From Endocalyx cinctus (Eukaryota; Ascomycota; Sordariomycetes; Amphisphaeriales; Apiosporaceae): a stretch of 64,000 nt of DNA. This document shows, piece after piece, positions 21,928 through 33,655 of the stretch. The notes below the pieces were generated by a model. It was given only the letters and a program-made list of their open reading frames with translations. It made no database searches and was not told the DNA's origin. Position numbers and translations under genes: made by a program. The stretch lies in contig BCKC01000006.1 of the NCBI GenBank assembly GCA_001600455.1, positions 1,488,001-1,552,000 on the forward strand. The letters are read 5' to 3'. How positions within the stretch are numbered: the stretch's first letter is position 1; every line of letters starts with the position of its first letter.

Positions 21928-23536
21928 AAACTTTCGTCATGATACAGATTTAACACGACTGTTAGTTAAACTGGGAAATTTTTGCATGAAACCAGTAATT
22001 ACTGCTTATTATCTAGCCTAGTTACATAAGGACATCTGTCATATGGCAGATCTAGCTGTTATTCGGACTTACTTCTCTTTCATCTAGCTTAGTATACACC
22101 TTTCAGACGTTTTAAATATACACATTCGTTTTATCAATAATTTTCCCATTCACTTCTTGACGTGCCTATATATTCCCTCTATCGTTCTTTTCATAAGAGG
22201 AAGATGTGCGTCGGTCCTACGTATCATTAAGAGAGGCCTCTGCTGACCCTTCTAGACTGTCGCTGGATTTCCTTCTAATATTAGAGTCTTCAACTTCTTC
22301 TCACCCAATTCACACGTGAACAAGTGAGTGTTAGCAAGGCTGGGACTGGTCCAAATATTCATACGAGTCTATGAATGACTTCGTGCCCGGCCCGAGCACG
22401 TTTACCCAGGCGGGGCACCTCTCCCACAATCACTCCTTCCTCCTCGCGCGCCATGCGTATGTAAGTAGATGATAACTTTGGTTCTGTCGATGCCGACTCT
22501 TGATACTTCTGTGCCTCTAGGGTTTATTGGCACTTTCGAAAAATCCTGCAATTCCGATCTCGGTCTCGGTACTTTACGATTACTCTTCCAGGTCCGTACG
22601 TCTCTAAGCCACTTTAAAGGGGTAGCACTGATTAGAAGTAGAAACGACGTATAGGCCTTTGGATGTAACAAGGTAAAATTCACCTTTGCTCATGATATTC
22701 TAAACAAGTCGTCTTCTCACTATCTTTCGCTTTCACTGCAGTGCAAAAAAAAAAAAAAAATCAGCCAGGAGAGGAGGCTCTGTCGAAATGCTTCGGTAAT
22801 CAAATTATAAGTAATCAAATTATGCGTAAACCCAAAAGAGGTCAGATTGATATGTACAAGTTTTCATGTTATATATATTGTATACTTTGGTACTTAGTAC
22901 GTGGTACATTAGGCATATAATTTAATCAGGTAAATTAAAGAAATGGTCATAACTTCGTAACGCAAGTCTCCACTCCACCGCTCTTCAACGGAGCAAGTCC
23001 ACCACCGTATAGGTAAACAGCATGTACGACAACTGCGCCTGATAAAAGTAAACGTTCTTGTGATCAATCCAATAAAATAACTTGTCAACACTGCCTCATA
23101 TCGTGTTCATGTCTTCCTTTTTTTTTCTCTCTCTTTTTTTGGTCCCCCCTTTTCTAAACACCAAGTACTCCTTTATACTCCAAACATATATGTTGGATCG
23201 TGCAAATTCTTGAGGACTCGTGTAAAAACCTTGAACGGCCACTCGTGCGTGGTATTAACGTATCCAAGTCGAGGGGTATATATTATTAATAATTTTTCTT
23301 GTTGATTTTTTCTTTTCTTTTTCTAGTTATAGGCAATGCGAGGTCTCGGCGCTCAGATTCTTATAAGTTGATAATTTATGTAAGAGTAGCAAGCATCGCT
23401 TTCATCAAGCCAGGTGGAGGACCTATTGAATGACGAAGTTAGTATACGATATCCAAAAAGAAATGGCATGTGAGTTGCGAACATTACAGTAAGGGGAAGA
23501 AGACAAAGGATTAGGTAGATTAAGCGCACCTTCACC
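21928..23536. other. Convergent intergenic region, no gene seen
   Basis: 1.6 kb between the Hsp70-like gene and the Arg-rich protein gene. It includes poly-A (22745-22760) and pyrimidine-rich tracts. Open frames at 22402-22683 and 22909-23091 are short and lack start context or motifs. Confidence 0.5.
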
Positions 23537-25121
23537 TTATCGATACTTCGGCACGCTGATGGACATCCTACCTTTCTTGTCCTTTTCGATGCGAACCCCG
23601 CGCCGCGGCTCTTCGATCTTCTCGACTTGTTCCTCGTAGAGTATGAGCTCTCCCGTTGGTAGGCGTTCGGCCCTGACTAGCTCTCGATCGCCGTGGCTGT
23701 GGGAGCGATGACGCGAGTGCGAGTGATGGTGATGGTAGTGCTTCTCCCTTCGGATGAGGTCCCGCTCTGCCTCGAGGCGGGCAATCTCAGCCTTAATTTC
23801 TCTATCCGAGCGGCGCATATCGCCTACGAGAGCCAGAGGGCCTAGTGGCACGCCCTCGCTATACTCCCTAGGCACGGCATCCACCACGACCGGCGTTCTC
23901 GTCGTACTCGTGCATGCCGTGTGAGATGTACGTGTGCTGTGAGTGCTGTGGCTACGGGCAGGTGAAACATCTCGGATGATGGTTTCTTTGACCACTTCGA
24001 CAGGAGCCGGGGGAGGGGGAGGGGGTGGGGGTGGTGCAACTGAAGCGGGTGGTGGGGGCGGCGGAATTGTGAAGATTTCTGTCTTTCGCTCTTCAATAAC
24101 ACCACCGGGAACTGATCGAGCGGCAGCAATTTCGGCTTCGGCTTTCTTATACTCTTCGCTGAGCTTTAGCAAATCATCAATGTTTTGCTGACCCAGAGCC
24201 TTCTGGATGATAATAGTAGTGCCCTAGGCTATTCGTTAATATGTTGTGCAAAGAGGCTATGGGAGAAGATATTTGACTTACTTCCTCGATAAAGGGATAT
24301 CCAAGATCAATAATAGCTCGCTTAGAAACTAGTCTTTCGGGAATTCTCGTCTTGCCCTTTTTAGGGTATTCGCTCTTGGCCGTTGTGGCCGTGACGGTCG
24401 TTTTCCCGCTGCTGCTTGAGCTGGTAGTGGTAGTAGAGGACCGTGAACTGCTTCGAACGGTGCTGCTGTGATGCGTGCGGGCCCTGCTCGTCCTCGATCC
24501 GCTGCGGTCTCGTCGCTTACTTGACCTTACGATCTCCCTCTCTCGTACACGGTCTGGGTATGCACGGAATTCTTCGTCGCCATAGCGCTCCGGTTCAGAT
24601 ATCTTGATTTCGTCGAAATAATCCCTCTCGGCGTACATCCTCGGTGGCGGCAATGCACGAGAGCGGGGAAGGGGAATAGGCTCGTAAGGGTCGGGGCGAT
24701 AGTCGCCGCGACGAGCGGGGGGCCCGTATTCCTCTCTTTCGTAAAATCGTGGTCGTCGATCAAAGGTGTCGAGAGAGGACTGACGACGTATCAGGGTAGG
24801 TCGCGGTGGTGGAGATGGGCTGCGATAATCGCGCTTCTGCTCGTAGACTAATCGACGGTCAAGGTCTGGAGGTGGAGACCGGTGAGGTGGACGACGGTCA
24901 TCGTCGTAATATCGCTTCTCTCTCACGACGTAGTCGTCATCCCAAGGTCGAGAAGGTCTCCGTTCATATACATCAACAGATTTTTCCCGAACCTGGCGTG
25001 GAGGGGGACCACGGCTCTGGAAACGATCACGATCACGTTCTCGTTCTCGCTCGTGAACAAACCGTTCCCTATCCCAACGCTCGCCGTAGGCCAGATCCTC
25101 ATCGTAAGTTCGAGAGGCCAT
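23537..25121 (-). CDS. Conserved fungal Arg/Ser-rich protein (DUF8035-like)
   Basis: A conserved ascomycete protein of unknown function. Exon 1 is 24282-25121 and exon 2 is 23537-24223; the 58-nt intron (GTAAGT...CTAG) is phase 0, giving 508 residues. The first 190 residues are charged and disordered with repeated ERERER, RDYRSPSPPPR-type and DDRRPP stretches, as in SR-like nuclear proteins. Residues about 190-260 are Ser/Thr-rich. The conserved core (about 258-310) reads GKTRIPERLVSKRAIIDLGY then PFIEEGTTIIIQKALGQQNI and DDLLKLSEEYKKAE; I recall this as DUF8035 in fungal annotations. A Pro run (about 325-345), a His/Ser-rich patch and a basic C-terminus (EKDKKGRMSISVPKYR) follow. Splicing is well supported. 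A role in RNA or chromatin biology is only guessed from the composition. Confidence 0.85.
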
Positions 25122-28100
25122 TTTTAAACAAGTTTTTACCAAATAAACCACTCAGAGAGAAAAATAAGAAACAAATATAGTTATATGGATGTAAATATTT
25201 GGTAATATATGAATAGAAAATATAATAATATAAGAAAAAAAACCAGCGGTTTTTAATTTAAGAATGTGGGAAATTCGGGTGGGAGACGAAGAATGCGATA
25301 AAAGTTGGAGAGAGAACAAGGTTTCTGTACTCTTTGGGGGTGGGTAAAATAGCTTCGAGTTTATGGTTACAGTGATGACGACACTGCCAGAAACACCAGT
25401 TTTTTCTTAGCGCCCAAATGCGTAGTGTACAAGGTGGGCTTTAGCGGGGCGAATCGAATCGATAGGTGACAATAAGAGCGATGGGGATACGATGTCTACT
25501 CAACACGCGATTCAACGTGGAGAGTTAAAATGAGAGATATATGTCAAAGTGAAATATTGTATAATTATCAAATAAATCAGGTAAAATATTTGAAGAATAT
25601 AATATAGTCTGGGTCTGATCTGTCTTATCAAACGTATTCTCACATGAACGTAAGAAAGCAACGTGTGACTGACCCTAGTAAATGCGCCGCTGTTATATAC
25701 GTTATCACACCGAGGGTACTGTGATCCCTTCTCTGCTTAGACCAGTACGGTGTATGTGTATGATTTGAATCAGAAAGAATATTTCAAAGCAGAGAAACGG
25801 GATTTATTTACTTTTAAGCAAAATCTGAGAAGAGAAATAAAATAATCAGGAGGCTGGAAATAATTTGATTAAATTGAAAAGAATAGAATTTCTCTTTAGC
25901 AAAGTGGAAATCAATTAAAATTGAAGATGGAGGGAAAGAGAAAGAGAAGAGAGGGAGGGGTGATTCAGTCGTTGACTTAGCACATAATTACCCAGAACCG
26001 TTTCATCTACCCAATCACTATATACCTCTCTTTAAGAATATCATAGCGATACCTTACTAACAGCTCACCGCAATGAATCAATAGTCAATTAGATAGGTCG
26101 CTAATACCTATATCCTTCAAGACTGAAGGGATATCCCTGATCAAACATCGCTAAGTAGCCCATTGGGCAGCGTTTGGTATTTTAGGTCTTTAGAGAATGC
26201 AAGGTTAACCGTGTTACAGCCGAAATAACCCATTCGTTTTATATATATTATCGATTTTTAACAGTAATAAGTAAAATCCTTCCGAATCAGCAGAGGACCG
26301 CAGGTAAAGGTAACTTGTCATTACCATATCGTTACTCTCTGCTCGTGCCCGTGTGGTAGAATTCCCTCGTGACTAGGTTGGTGGTCATCGGACCCAACCC
26401 AGTCCGATATGCAGCCAGACATGTAAGAAATACACGAGCCACGGAAATGGAAATGTAGTATGTAGACAAGCAGACAAGTTGGAAGTAAGTAACCTAAAAC
26501 GACTGACATACATATGTAATATCGTATATCCATATGTACAAAGTATAGTATGTAACTGTTGTATTCGAGAGCAATTCTGATTAGTTAACTAATTCAATTC
26601 GATTTACCTAGTCAGCCTAGTCTACGACAACGCAATATGACGTAACAGACATTAAGAACTTTATAATTACAGGGAATTACTTGCTTCTATCCATCTTATT
26701 CGGCTGTATTATAGTGGTAGAATGGCTGGTGCTTCAAACCCTTTCTCATTGGCTGTCAAAACTCTCCGACCCTTCAATCGGGCTTAAGTATTTTTACTTA
26801 TCCATTATCCACGTAGTCCGAGCACTAAGCCCTTCTCGTTGGTTAAACCCATTTCCCATACTCCCATGTACCTGGCTAGCCCGGTATTGGGAAACCCAAC
26901 AAGCCCGAAATATACATTGACATAATAACGAGATCTAGATTCTTTCCGGGAATCCCCTACATAAATATCCCAAGAGATCCATTCCCGCCTCAGGCCAGTC
27001 CTATTATGGGTCATATTCTAACTTATTTTCCGTAAAAAAAAAAAAAAAAAAGAAAAAAAGACAGCTGGCTTACCCAGCCTACCCGAGCTCCACTGAATTA
27101 AAGTAGTCGTCTTCAGACCCTCTATCACGACACCTCCTGCTGCCCAACGGAGGCTGACAGAACCATAATTCCTGATAGTAGAGCCTTCTAGAATTGTCTT
27201 GTTCTGATTGCGCCTGATCGATTTTGGCAGGAGTTTCCGTTCCAACGCTCGGCTCTCACCCCCGACTTGCTGCGATCCCGCATCTGTTGAGTCGTCATGT
27301 GATACAAGACCGATTAATGAACCTCATATACGTACAGTTATTGGTGCCCTATACTGGGGATAAGCGCGGTAACTCCCGCCAATACGAAGTGGGACTTTAG
27401 ATACCTTCAGATGCCGTGCTTGGGGGTACGGTGCACCCGTTCACAACGTCTTTGCGTACTTAGGTATCCGGCGTATCCACTTGTTAGGCGTCAATCAACC
27501 CTGAGTTTAATTGTTAATTGTCAAACGTCCATGTGTGAGCTCACGTTAAACCTAATAGTGGCTCTGGCTCGATTTGTGTCCCGTGGGGATTCGCGCTATC
27601 TAGCGGGTATAGCCGAGGCCTTGTCTTCTCTGCTCGGTGACACATTGTGCTCATGCGCGTAGACCTCGGGCTCTACTCCAGACGGCGCCATAGAGCTTCT
27701 ATTTCATGCACGCTTGAGCATGGACTGACCGTGATTTTTGTTAGCTCGAGCCCCAATACATCGTCCATGTTAAGTCGTTAACGGCAGGCTAATCCACGAT
27801 CGCAAGAAAGAAAATCCGTGTATTTTTCAGTATCCTGCGCTCTAGCAGATCCAAAACCTCATCAGTTTAACATTCTTTCAATGATCTCTTATTTACTGAT
27901 GCTATTGTAACCCATTATGGTTTACATCTAACGGTTACTACTCGCATGCAGTGGGGCTTATCGTCGAGACTTGGATTCGGTATTCTGTATTCCGATGACG
28001 ATTCAACGGTGACGGCGAAAGAAATTGCTTTCAATGTTATCTAAAGTCTTGTCAGGATGCACTGGCGGCATTGAATAGCCTTTCTAATTAGAACAGGGGG

Positions 28101-29219
28101 AGGGTATGACGGGTATCACTAACCAGGCAGAAAAACCAGGGCCTTGTCCAACCCACTAGATCTCGGTCGGGACCGCGTACTACATATACAACGTGAGCAA
28201 ACGGTGAGATCCAATTTTATCTATTGGTACGTAATCTGAAGAAGTCTCTCGGCGGTTTGGTGAACCTGCAGCGATTACGTTGCAGTAATTAGCTGAAACG
28301 AGCTTCGGGGATTAGAACGCCTTGATCCTAATCTTCACACTTGATGGTTAAAAATTGCACGTATCACTTACATGTCCACGGGTAGAAAGCCAGATATGAG
28401 CTGGGGCAGACTGGCAGTTTCTCCATTAAATTGACGAGTCGAGTCGTAATTACTTAGCTGCCTGTATTGTTTTTGGTCTGGAATAATTTTAACTAGACGG
28501 TCGGGTATGATCAGAAGTAGTTGGTCAAAATTGGTCCGAATGGAGAGAGTCCTTGCGATATAACCGCGAATGTTAGTATCAACGTCTACAGAAGACGAAT
28601 TAATAAATGTAATTTTCTGATTCAGAATATTCAATTTGTTTTTTTTTTTTTTTTTAAAGTTGCCCTCGCTCACCCTGGTCAACGGCTCAGTCGGTCTGTC
28701 GCCGCTTTACACTAAACGTTAAGCGCGTTGGAAGAGACGCCCCTTTTTAAAAGAAGACGGGAAAAGAAGAGTCCTAAGGAATATAAATGCTCTTAATAGT
28801 TCGATTCCGAGTATATATGTCCGTTTACTTTATGACCGACGTTGGAAATTAGACATGGTCCGACTAATAGTAGTATTACAAACCCGCTAATACGTCGGAT
28901 ATAGATAGATCGATCACATAGATCATACATATCAGTACATTACGTGACCTGACTCCGACAAAGGGAGTGGCTGAGTCATCTCCGATGACAGTCTCCTACG
29001 GTGGTCAGTGCTTATTTTCCGGGGCCAGGGCCTGTTGAATGGGCCAACTTCTACTCCGTACTTTCGTAACAGTAGTACGGATCGTGACATAGATCGTGAC
29101 ATCGTAACACTTTTTTATTTACTAATCTATAATTAATTTATTTAAAAAGGTAAAAATAATTTTATTAATTAAAATTATTCGGCAATCGGGTAAGTTGGTT
29201 ACTATACGAACCAACTTCC
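25122..29219. other. 4.1-kb gene-free region upstream of the solo LTR
   Basis: No convincing coding sequence. The part nearest 25121 is AT- and A-rich and probably the promoter and leader of the Arg-rich protein gene. Later parts include poly-A (27036-27052) and poly-T tracts, and isolated open frames at 26681-26920, 27018-27245, 27411-27662 and 28368-28715 that match nothing I recognise. At 29064-29110 there are several short CGTAACA/CGTGACAT motifs like the ends of the LTR at 29220, possibly older LTR fragments. Confidence 0.5.
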
Positions 29220-29340
29220 TGTCACGAACCTCCTATATAGCTTATCGGAAGCGCCTAGATAATCACCACCAAAGTGATTATTGCTTGGTCTTTCACCTAC
29301 AAGGTGACGAAGCGGTATAACAGGCGCGCCGTTCGTAACA
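29220..29340. mobile_element. Solo LTR (121 bp) with CTTCC target-site duplication
   Basis: The segment begins TGTCACGAAC and ends GTTCGTAACA. The termini are TG...CA and form a 10-bp inverted repeat with one mismatch. The five bases before it (29215-29219) and after it (29341-29345) are both CTTCC, a perfect 5-bp target-site duplication as left by LTR-retrotransposon integrase. No internal gag or pol sequence is present, so this is a solo LTR left by recombination. It contains short inner hairpins such as CACCTACAAGGTG. Orientation and superfamily (copia or gypsy) cannot be fixed from 121 bp. Confidence 0.85.
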
Positions 29341-29354
29341 CTTCCCATATACCA

Positions 29355-29385
29355 CATTTACTAGCTTGAGGCTAGTAAATAGGGG
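29355..29385. repeat. Short inverted repeat next to the solo LTR
   Basis: TTTACTAGC and GCTAGTAAA flank a 5-nt loop (about 29357-29379). A similar hairpin, GTTGGTT...AACCAAC, lies just left of the LTR at about 29193-29214. The interval to the MFS stop codon at 29688 shows no gene. Confidence 0.7.
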
Positions 29386-29687
29386 GATATAGGTTCCATT
29401 ATCTAGTCTATTTACATAATCAACATAACTCAAGGTAAAATTAATAAGAATATATACGTTGCGGCATGGATATACTTATAGGCCCTGTTAAGAACTTTAC
29501 CACCGTCCTTCGGGACATAAATATATTGTACGATCTAAGACATAGTTACGTAGCGGTATCACTACAAACCTCACAGCGTCCACATCTCGGATCTACAGCG
29601 TTAGGCCCGATTCCTAACAGCGCTAAATAGAATCCTCTACGGCTTTCTCTACTTTGATCAAATTTGTCCGCCGTTTAAGCTATCCCA

Positions 29688-31301
29688 TCAGAGGTTGTAC
29701 TTTCTAATTTGCCCACCCTCTGTCTCTTCTCCCTCGCTCTGCTTTTTCGCGTTCCGTTTATTATCAAACCAATACACGGCTATCAAAGCCAAGGCGATAA
29801 GAATGCTTCCGGAATAGAGCAATAAAATAGCCAGGAACCCCTTGACATATCTCGGCGAGTCCTCGCTTTGGAACAGCTGCGGGCCTATAAGACCTCCGAT
29901 ATTGCTGCCTATCACGGCAAACGCGAGACCGATGCTCCGCTTTGAAGCCGATTTGGCATTAATATTCAGCCAAGCGTCATTTAGACCTTGAGCGACAGCA
30001 TTTCCGCCGCTCAGGAGTGTGAACATCGCGTAGCGAAGCCAGTGGTCCGCCGTGACCGGTATACCTAGCAGTGCTGCTGAAAATGCGATTGACCACAGGA
30101 ACCCGACTATACACCACGGACCGCGCACACGAGTGAAATCGGACATAGATGAAATTGAGAACGATAAGATAATAACTATGAAGCTGCTGACGGAGCTAAG
30201 TAGGTTCGTTCGCGTTGTGTCGAAACCGAGCGATTTGATGATACTGGGTCCGTAGAGCTGCAAACCACCTTTGGGCGTGAGTGAAGCTAAGTTTAGCAGT
30301 AGATGCAACCAAAGACGGTGATCAACAACGGCATCGCGAAAGTTCGGCCAGTCGATGTGTGCCTTAATCTCACTTTTGGATTTATCATGGCGGAGTACAC
30401 GGGCTGTCATGATCTCGCGTTCGCGTGAAGTGAAGAGGTCGAACATTTTGTGGATTGGTCGTGTGTGGGAAGGTGCTTTTGGTAAGAATACTATAAAGAC
30501 AAGAAAGACTGTAAGAGTTATCACGCCTTCAACTGCATAGATTATTAGCGGTGCCTCGAGAGATATTAAAGGGGTTGGGATCGTACTCAGGAACAACCAC
30601 TGCCACCCAGCTAGACCATGCGTATCACCTAATTTAAGGATACCCGCAGCGATAAGAGATCCACTTGCGACGGAAAAGTAATTGCCGAAGTAAAATACAG
30701 CGGTACGAGTTGCGAGTTCCTCCTCGGTGTAAAACAAGGCCATCAGATACTGGGAACCGGGTATATATCCTCCTTCGAAAAGGCCCAAGAGAAATCGGGT
30801 GGCATAAAACGACTTTTTCCCTTTGATCCATGTTTGAGCCGTAGCGATAGTTCCCCAAATTCCCATTTGCAGAGTGAGCCAAACGGGCGCGCCTAGTCTT
30901 TGGAGCACAAAGTTAGACGGTATTTCGGCGATGACGATTCCCGCAGCCAACAATGCACTACCACCGCTAATATCGGATTGGTTAAGACCAAGATCTTCCT
31001 TGATCGTATCGGTTAATGCATTCGATATATTGCTACGATCTAATTGGAGCGCGAAAAATCCTAAGACGAGGAGAGGCATCAAGTAGAGATCCATCCTTCG
31101 GCACTTTCAGTTAACTTTACGACAGTAAAAAATAATGAATTAAGAAACATACTTCAGTTTCACAGATCGTTCCTCGTGTTCAGTCCATGTGGGAGAATAT
31201 CTAGAAGCCTCCGTTTCCAGATGTATCTGATCAAGGACAGGTCCGGTCTTCGCCTTGTCTTCTAATGAGTTGAAAATACTTATCCCCTCCCGTTTTTCCA
31301 T
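29688..31301 (-). CDS. MFS transporter, anion:cation symporter (Dal5/allantoate-permease-like) family
   Basis: A plasma-membrane proton-coupled carrier of the fungal ACS/Dal5 group, whose members take up organic anions such as allantoate, nicotinate, pantothenate or sulfonate-type compounds. Exons 31153-31301 and 29688-31095 join (GTATGT...GAAG) to make VKLKMDLYLMPLLVLGFFAL and 518 residues, typical for the family. Features: a hydrophilic N-terminus; DRSNISNA after TM1; IPSNFVLQRLGAPVWL; RFLLGLFEGGYIPGSQYLM (the family RFxLGxxEGGxxPG motif); a central loop about residues 250-300; and about 12 membrane segments. It shares a 571-bp divergent promoter region with a sulfatase, so a sulfated or related anion is a reasonable substrate guess. 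Substrate cannot be read from sequence. Confidence 0.92.
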
Positions 31302-31872
31302 TATGAAATGTCTGACAATTAAAGAGGTGGGATAGATAAGATGTTCTTTTAATTTTTCAATCAGAAACACGACAATATATAGAAATTCCCTGATGCACCA
31401 ACATAGCGGGAAGCAAGAAAAAAAAACGATCTGGTTTAAATCAACTGAGGCATGGCATTGTTATATTGACGGGTTGATAAGGGATAAACACACGTCAATG
31501 AATAATTAGAGTCAGCTAAAGATAGGATTCGGCACCTCCGCAGAGAGCTCCATTGTAAGAGAGAACGAAATACCTATGAGATGATTAAATAGGAAACGTA
31601 GATAATATACATAATGATATTTATTATGGAAATGGATTATCGTCGGATGTACGTAGTAAACCCCACTCCTATACTCGAAAGGAGTTAGCTTCCGTAATCC
31701 AATAAAAAAATTCATCCTCTGTACATGATAAGAGGTCAAAAACAAGCGCTAGAGTTCATTCCTACATATATAAGGGACAACGCGCCGACTGGTTTTCTCT
31801 CGATCTTCCCAACAGGAACACTTTCATATATATTACTAACAGTGGTGAAACTTTGACAAAAATTGCTACAGA
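31302..31872. promoter_or_regulatory. Divergent promoter region of MFS transporter and sulfatase
   Basis: 571 bp between two divergent starts. A TATA-like element, TATATAA at 31767-31773, lies 100 bp before the sulfatase ATG. No specific activator site was identified with confidence. The arrangement suggests co-regulation. Confidence 0.6.
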
Positions 31873-33213
31873 ATGTCAAAAGACGCGAACAAACCGAATA
31901 TTGTTCTCATCTTAGCAGACAATCTCGGATGGGGTGAACTGGGTTGCTATGGCGGTGGACTCCTCCGCGGGGCAGCGACTCCGCGGATAGACCAGCTTGC
32001 GACCGAAGGTTTACTGCTGCAGAACTTCAATGTCGAAAGTGATTGCGTTCCGACAAGATCAGCCCTCATGACTGGGCGCCATCCGATTCGTACGGGATGC
32101 AGGCAGTCTGTTCCAGCTGGGTTTCCTCAAGGCTTAACTCCTTGGGAGAAACTACTTCCTGAAGCTTTAAAGGAAGCGGGATATGCCACGGCACATCACG
32201 GAAAGTGGCATCTCGGAGATATTCCAGGAAGATATCCTAGTGACCGTGGATTCGACGAGTGGTTTGGGATTCCTCGAACGACTGACGAGACACAATTCAC
32301 CTCCTCACTGGGTTATGACCCCGAGATCGTGGACACACCATATATCATGAAGGGTATCGCAGGCCATGAGAGTGAAAACGTCTGTGTTTATGACCTCGAG
32401 ACACGAAGATTGATCGATGAAATGCTCGTAGAACGGTCCAAAGACTGGCTGTCAAGACAAGCGGAATCGGAGAGTCCTTTTTTTCTCTACCATCCTCTCG
32501 TCCACTTGCATTTTCCCACATTACCGCACAAAGACTTCGTAGGCAAGACTAAGCAAGGAGAATTTGCGGACTCGATGGCTGAGATGGATCACCGTGTTGG
32601 TCAAATTCTGGATCACATCGATTCCCTGAACCTTCGTCAGAACACCCTACTGATATTCGCATCTGACAACGGACCTGAGTTCCGCCCTCCATACCGTGGT
32701 ACAGCAGGGCCATGGATGGGAACATACCATACCGCTATGGAGGGTAGTCTTCGTGTGCCATTCATAGTTAGATGGCCAGGAAAGGTCCCGCAAGGTGTGA
32801 TCTCGAACGAAATCGTCCACGTGACGGACTTATTTACTACCCTGATATCCGTAGCTGGTGGAACAGTTCCGAATGATCGGCCTATTGACGGCGTTGACCA
32901 GATCAAATTCTTCTCGAATCCAACCACGGTAAAATCCGAGAGAGAAGGTTTTCTGTTCTACATCAAGGAAGAACTTCGCGCCGTCAAGTGGAAGGACTGG
33001 AAGTTGCATTTAGTTTGGGAACCAGAGGTGAACAAATCGTCGGGGAAGTTAGAGTCGCCGTATCTATTCAACCTGATTCGCGACCCGAAAGAGGAGACCA
33101 ACATTCTTCACTTTAACACCTGGGTCCTACAACCTATAATGAAAATGAGGGCAGCTTTCGCGAAGAGCTTGAAATATGACCCTGCACCTCCAGACCCGCT
33201 GAAGCAGATTTGA
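31873..33213 (+). CDS. Type I sulfatase (arylsulfatase-like, Cys-type formylglycine motif)
   Basis: Hydrolyses sulfate esters using a formylglycine made from an active-site Cys. The single exon encodes 446 residues with no clear signal peptide, so a cytosolic location is likely. NIVLILADNLGWGELGCYGG (9-28) supplies metal ligands Asp16 and Asn17. Cys58 lies in DCVPTRSALMTGRHPIRTG, the C-x-P-x-R modification motif. HGKWHLGD, HFPTLPH and FASDNGPEF (Asp265/Asn266, metal ligands) follow, then WPGKVPQGVISNEIVHVTDL. It is shorter than the usual 550+ residue fungal arylsulfatases and closer to bacterial-like enzymes. The absence of introns also fits possible horizontal origin, which is only an inference. 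Its divergent MFS neighbour suggests import of a sulfated substrate followed by intracellular desulfation. Confidence 0.93.
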   Translation: MSKDANKPNIVLILADNLGWGELGCYGGGLLRGAATPRIDQLATEGLLLQNFNVESDCVPTRSALMTGRHPIRTGCRQSVPAGFPQGLTPWEKLLPEALKEAGYATAHHGKWHLGDIPGRYPSDRGFDEWFGIPRTTDETQFTSSLGYDPEIVDTPYIMKGIAGHESENVCVYDLETRRLIDEMLVERSKDWLSRQAESESPFFLYHPLVHLHFPTLPHKDFVGKTKQGEFADSMAEMDHRVGQILDHIDSLNLRQNTLLIFASDNGPEFRPPYRGTAGPWMGTYHTAMEGSLRVPFIVRWPGKVPQGVISNEIVHVTDLFTTLISVAGGTVPNDRPIDGVDQIKFFSNPTTVKSEREGFLFYIKEELRAVKWKDWKLHLVWEPEVNKSSGKLESPYLFNLIRDPKEETNILHFNTWVLQPIMKMRAAFAKSLKYDPAPPDPLKQI

Positions 33214-33655
33214 TACACATTGTAATTATTTTAAACCAAAAGAGAATAACACAATAAAACCCCAGCAACGATATAAATCTTCCTAAACTTGATTACCCGT
33301 TGAGATGTCTTCTAGGCATGTTGATTTCATTGTTTTGCAGTCAATAGATATTAACAGAAGGGAGCTGGCGTGCCCAAGTCACCGAGTGCATCAGAGCATA
33401 TATTCCCCGGAGAGTGACATCTGTGCGTACGCATATATACTAGAGTAGCTTCCCCCATGGAAATTACGCGCCATCTCTATATTATATACACCAATGAATG
33501 TCCCATTTCTTTCCTCACTAACTGGTATACCATATACTTCACCACACAGGGTGGGGAATAATTGACAGGCTGAAGAGCATAACAGTCCCATAGTTTTGGT
33601 ATTACATTCAAACTGTCATCAAGATTGGGGAGAAAGAAAAAATTCTTGAGAGGGA
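33214..33655. other. Short intergenic region between sulfatase and transcription-factor remnant
   Basis: About 440 bases. The ORFs at 33391-33659 on the minus strand are short and not conserved in any way I recognise. It contains the sulfatase 3' end signals. Confidence 0.5.
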
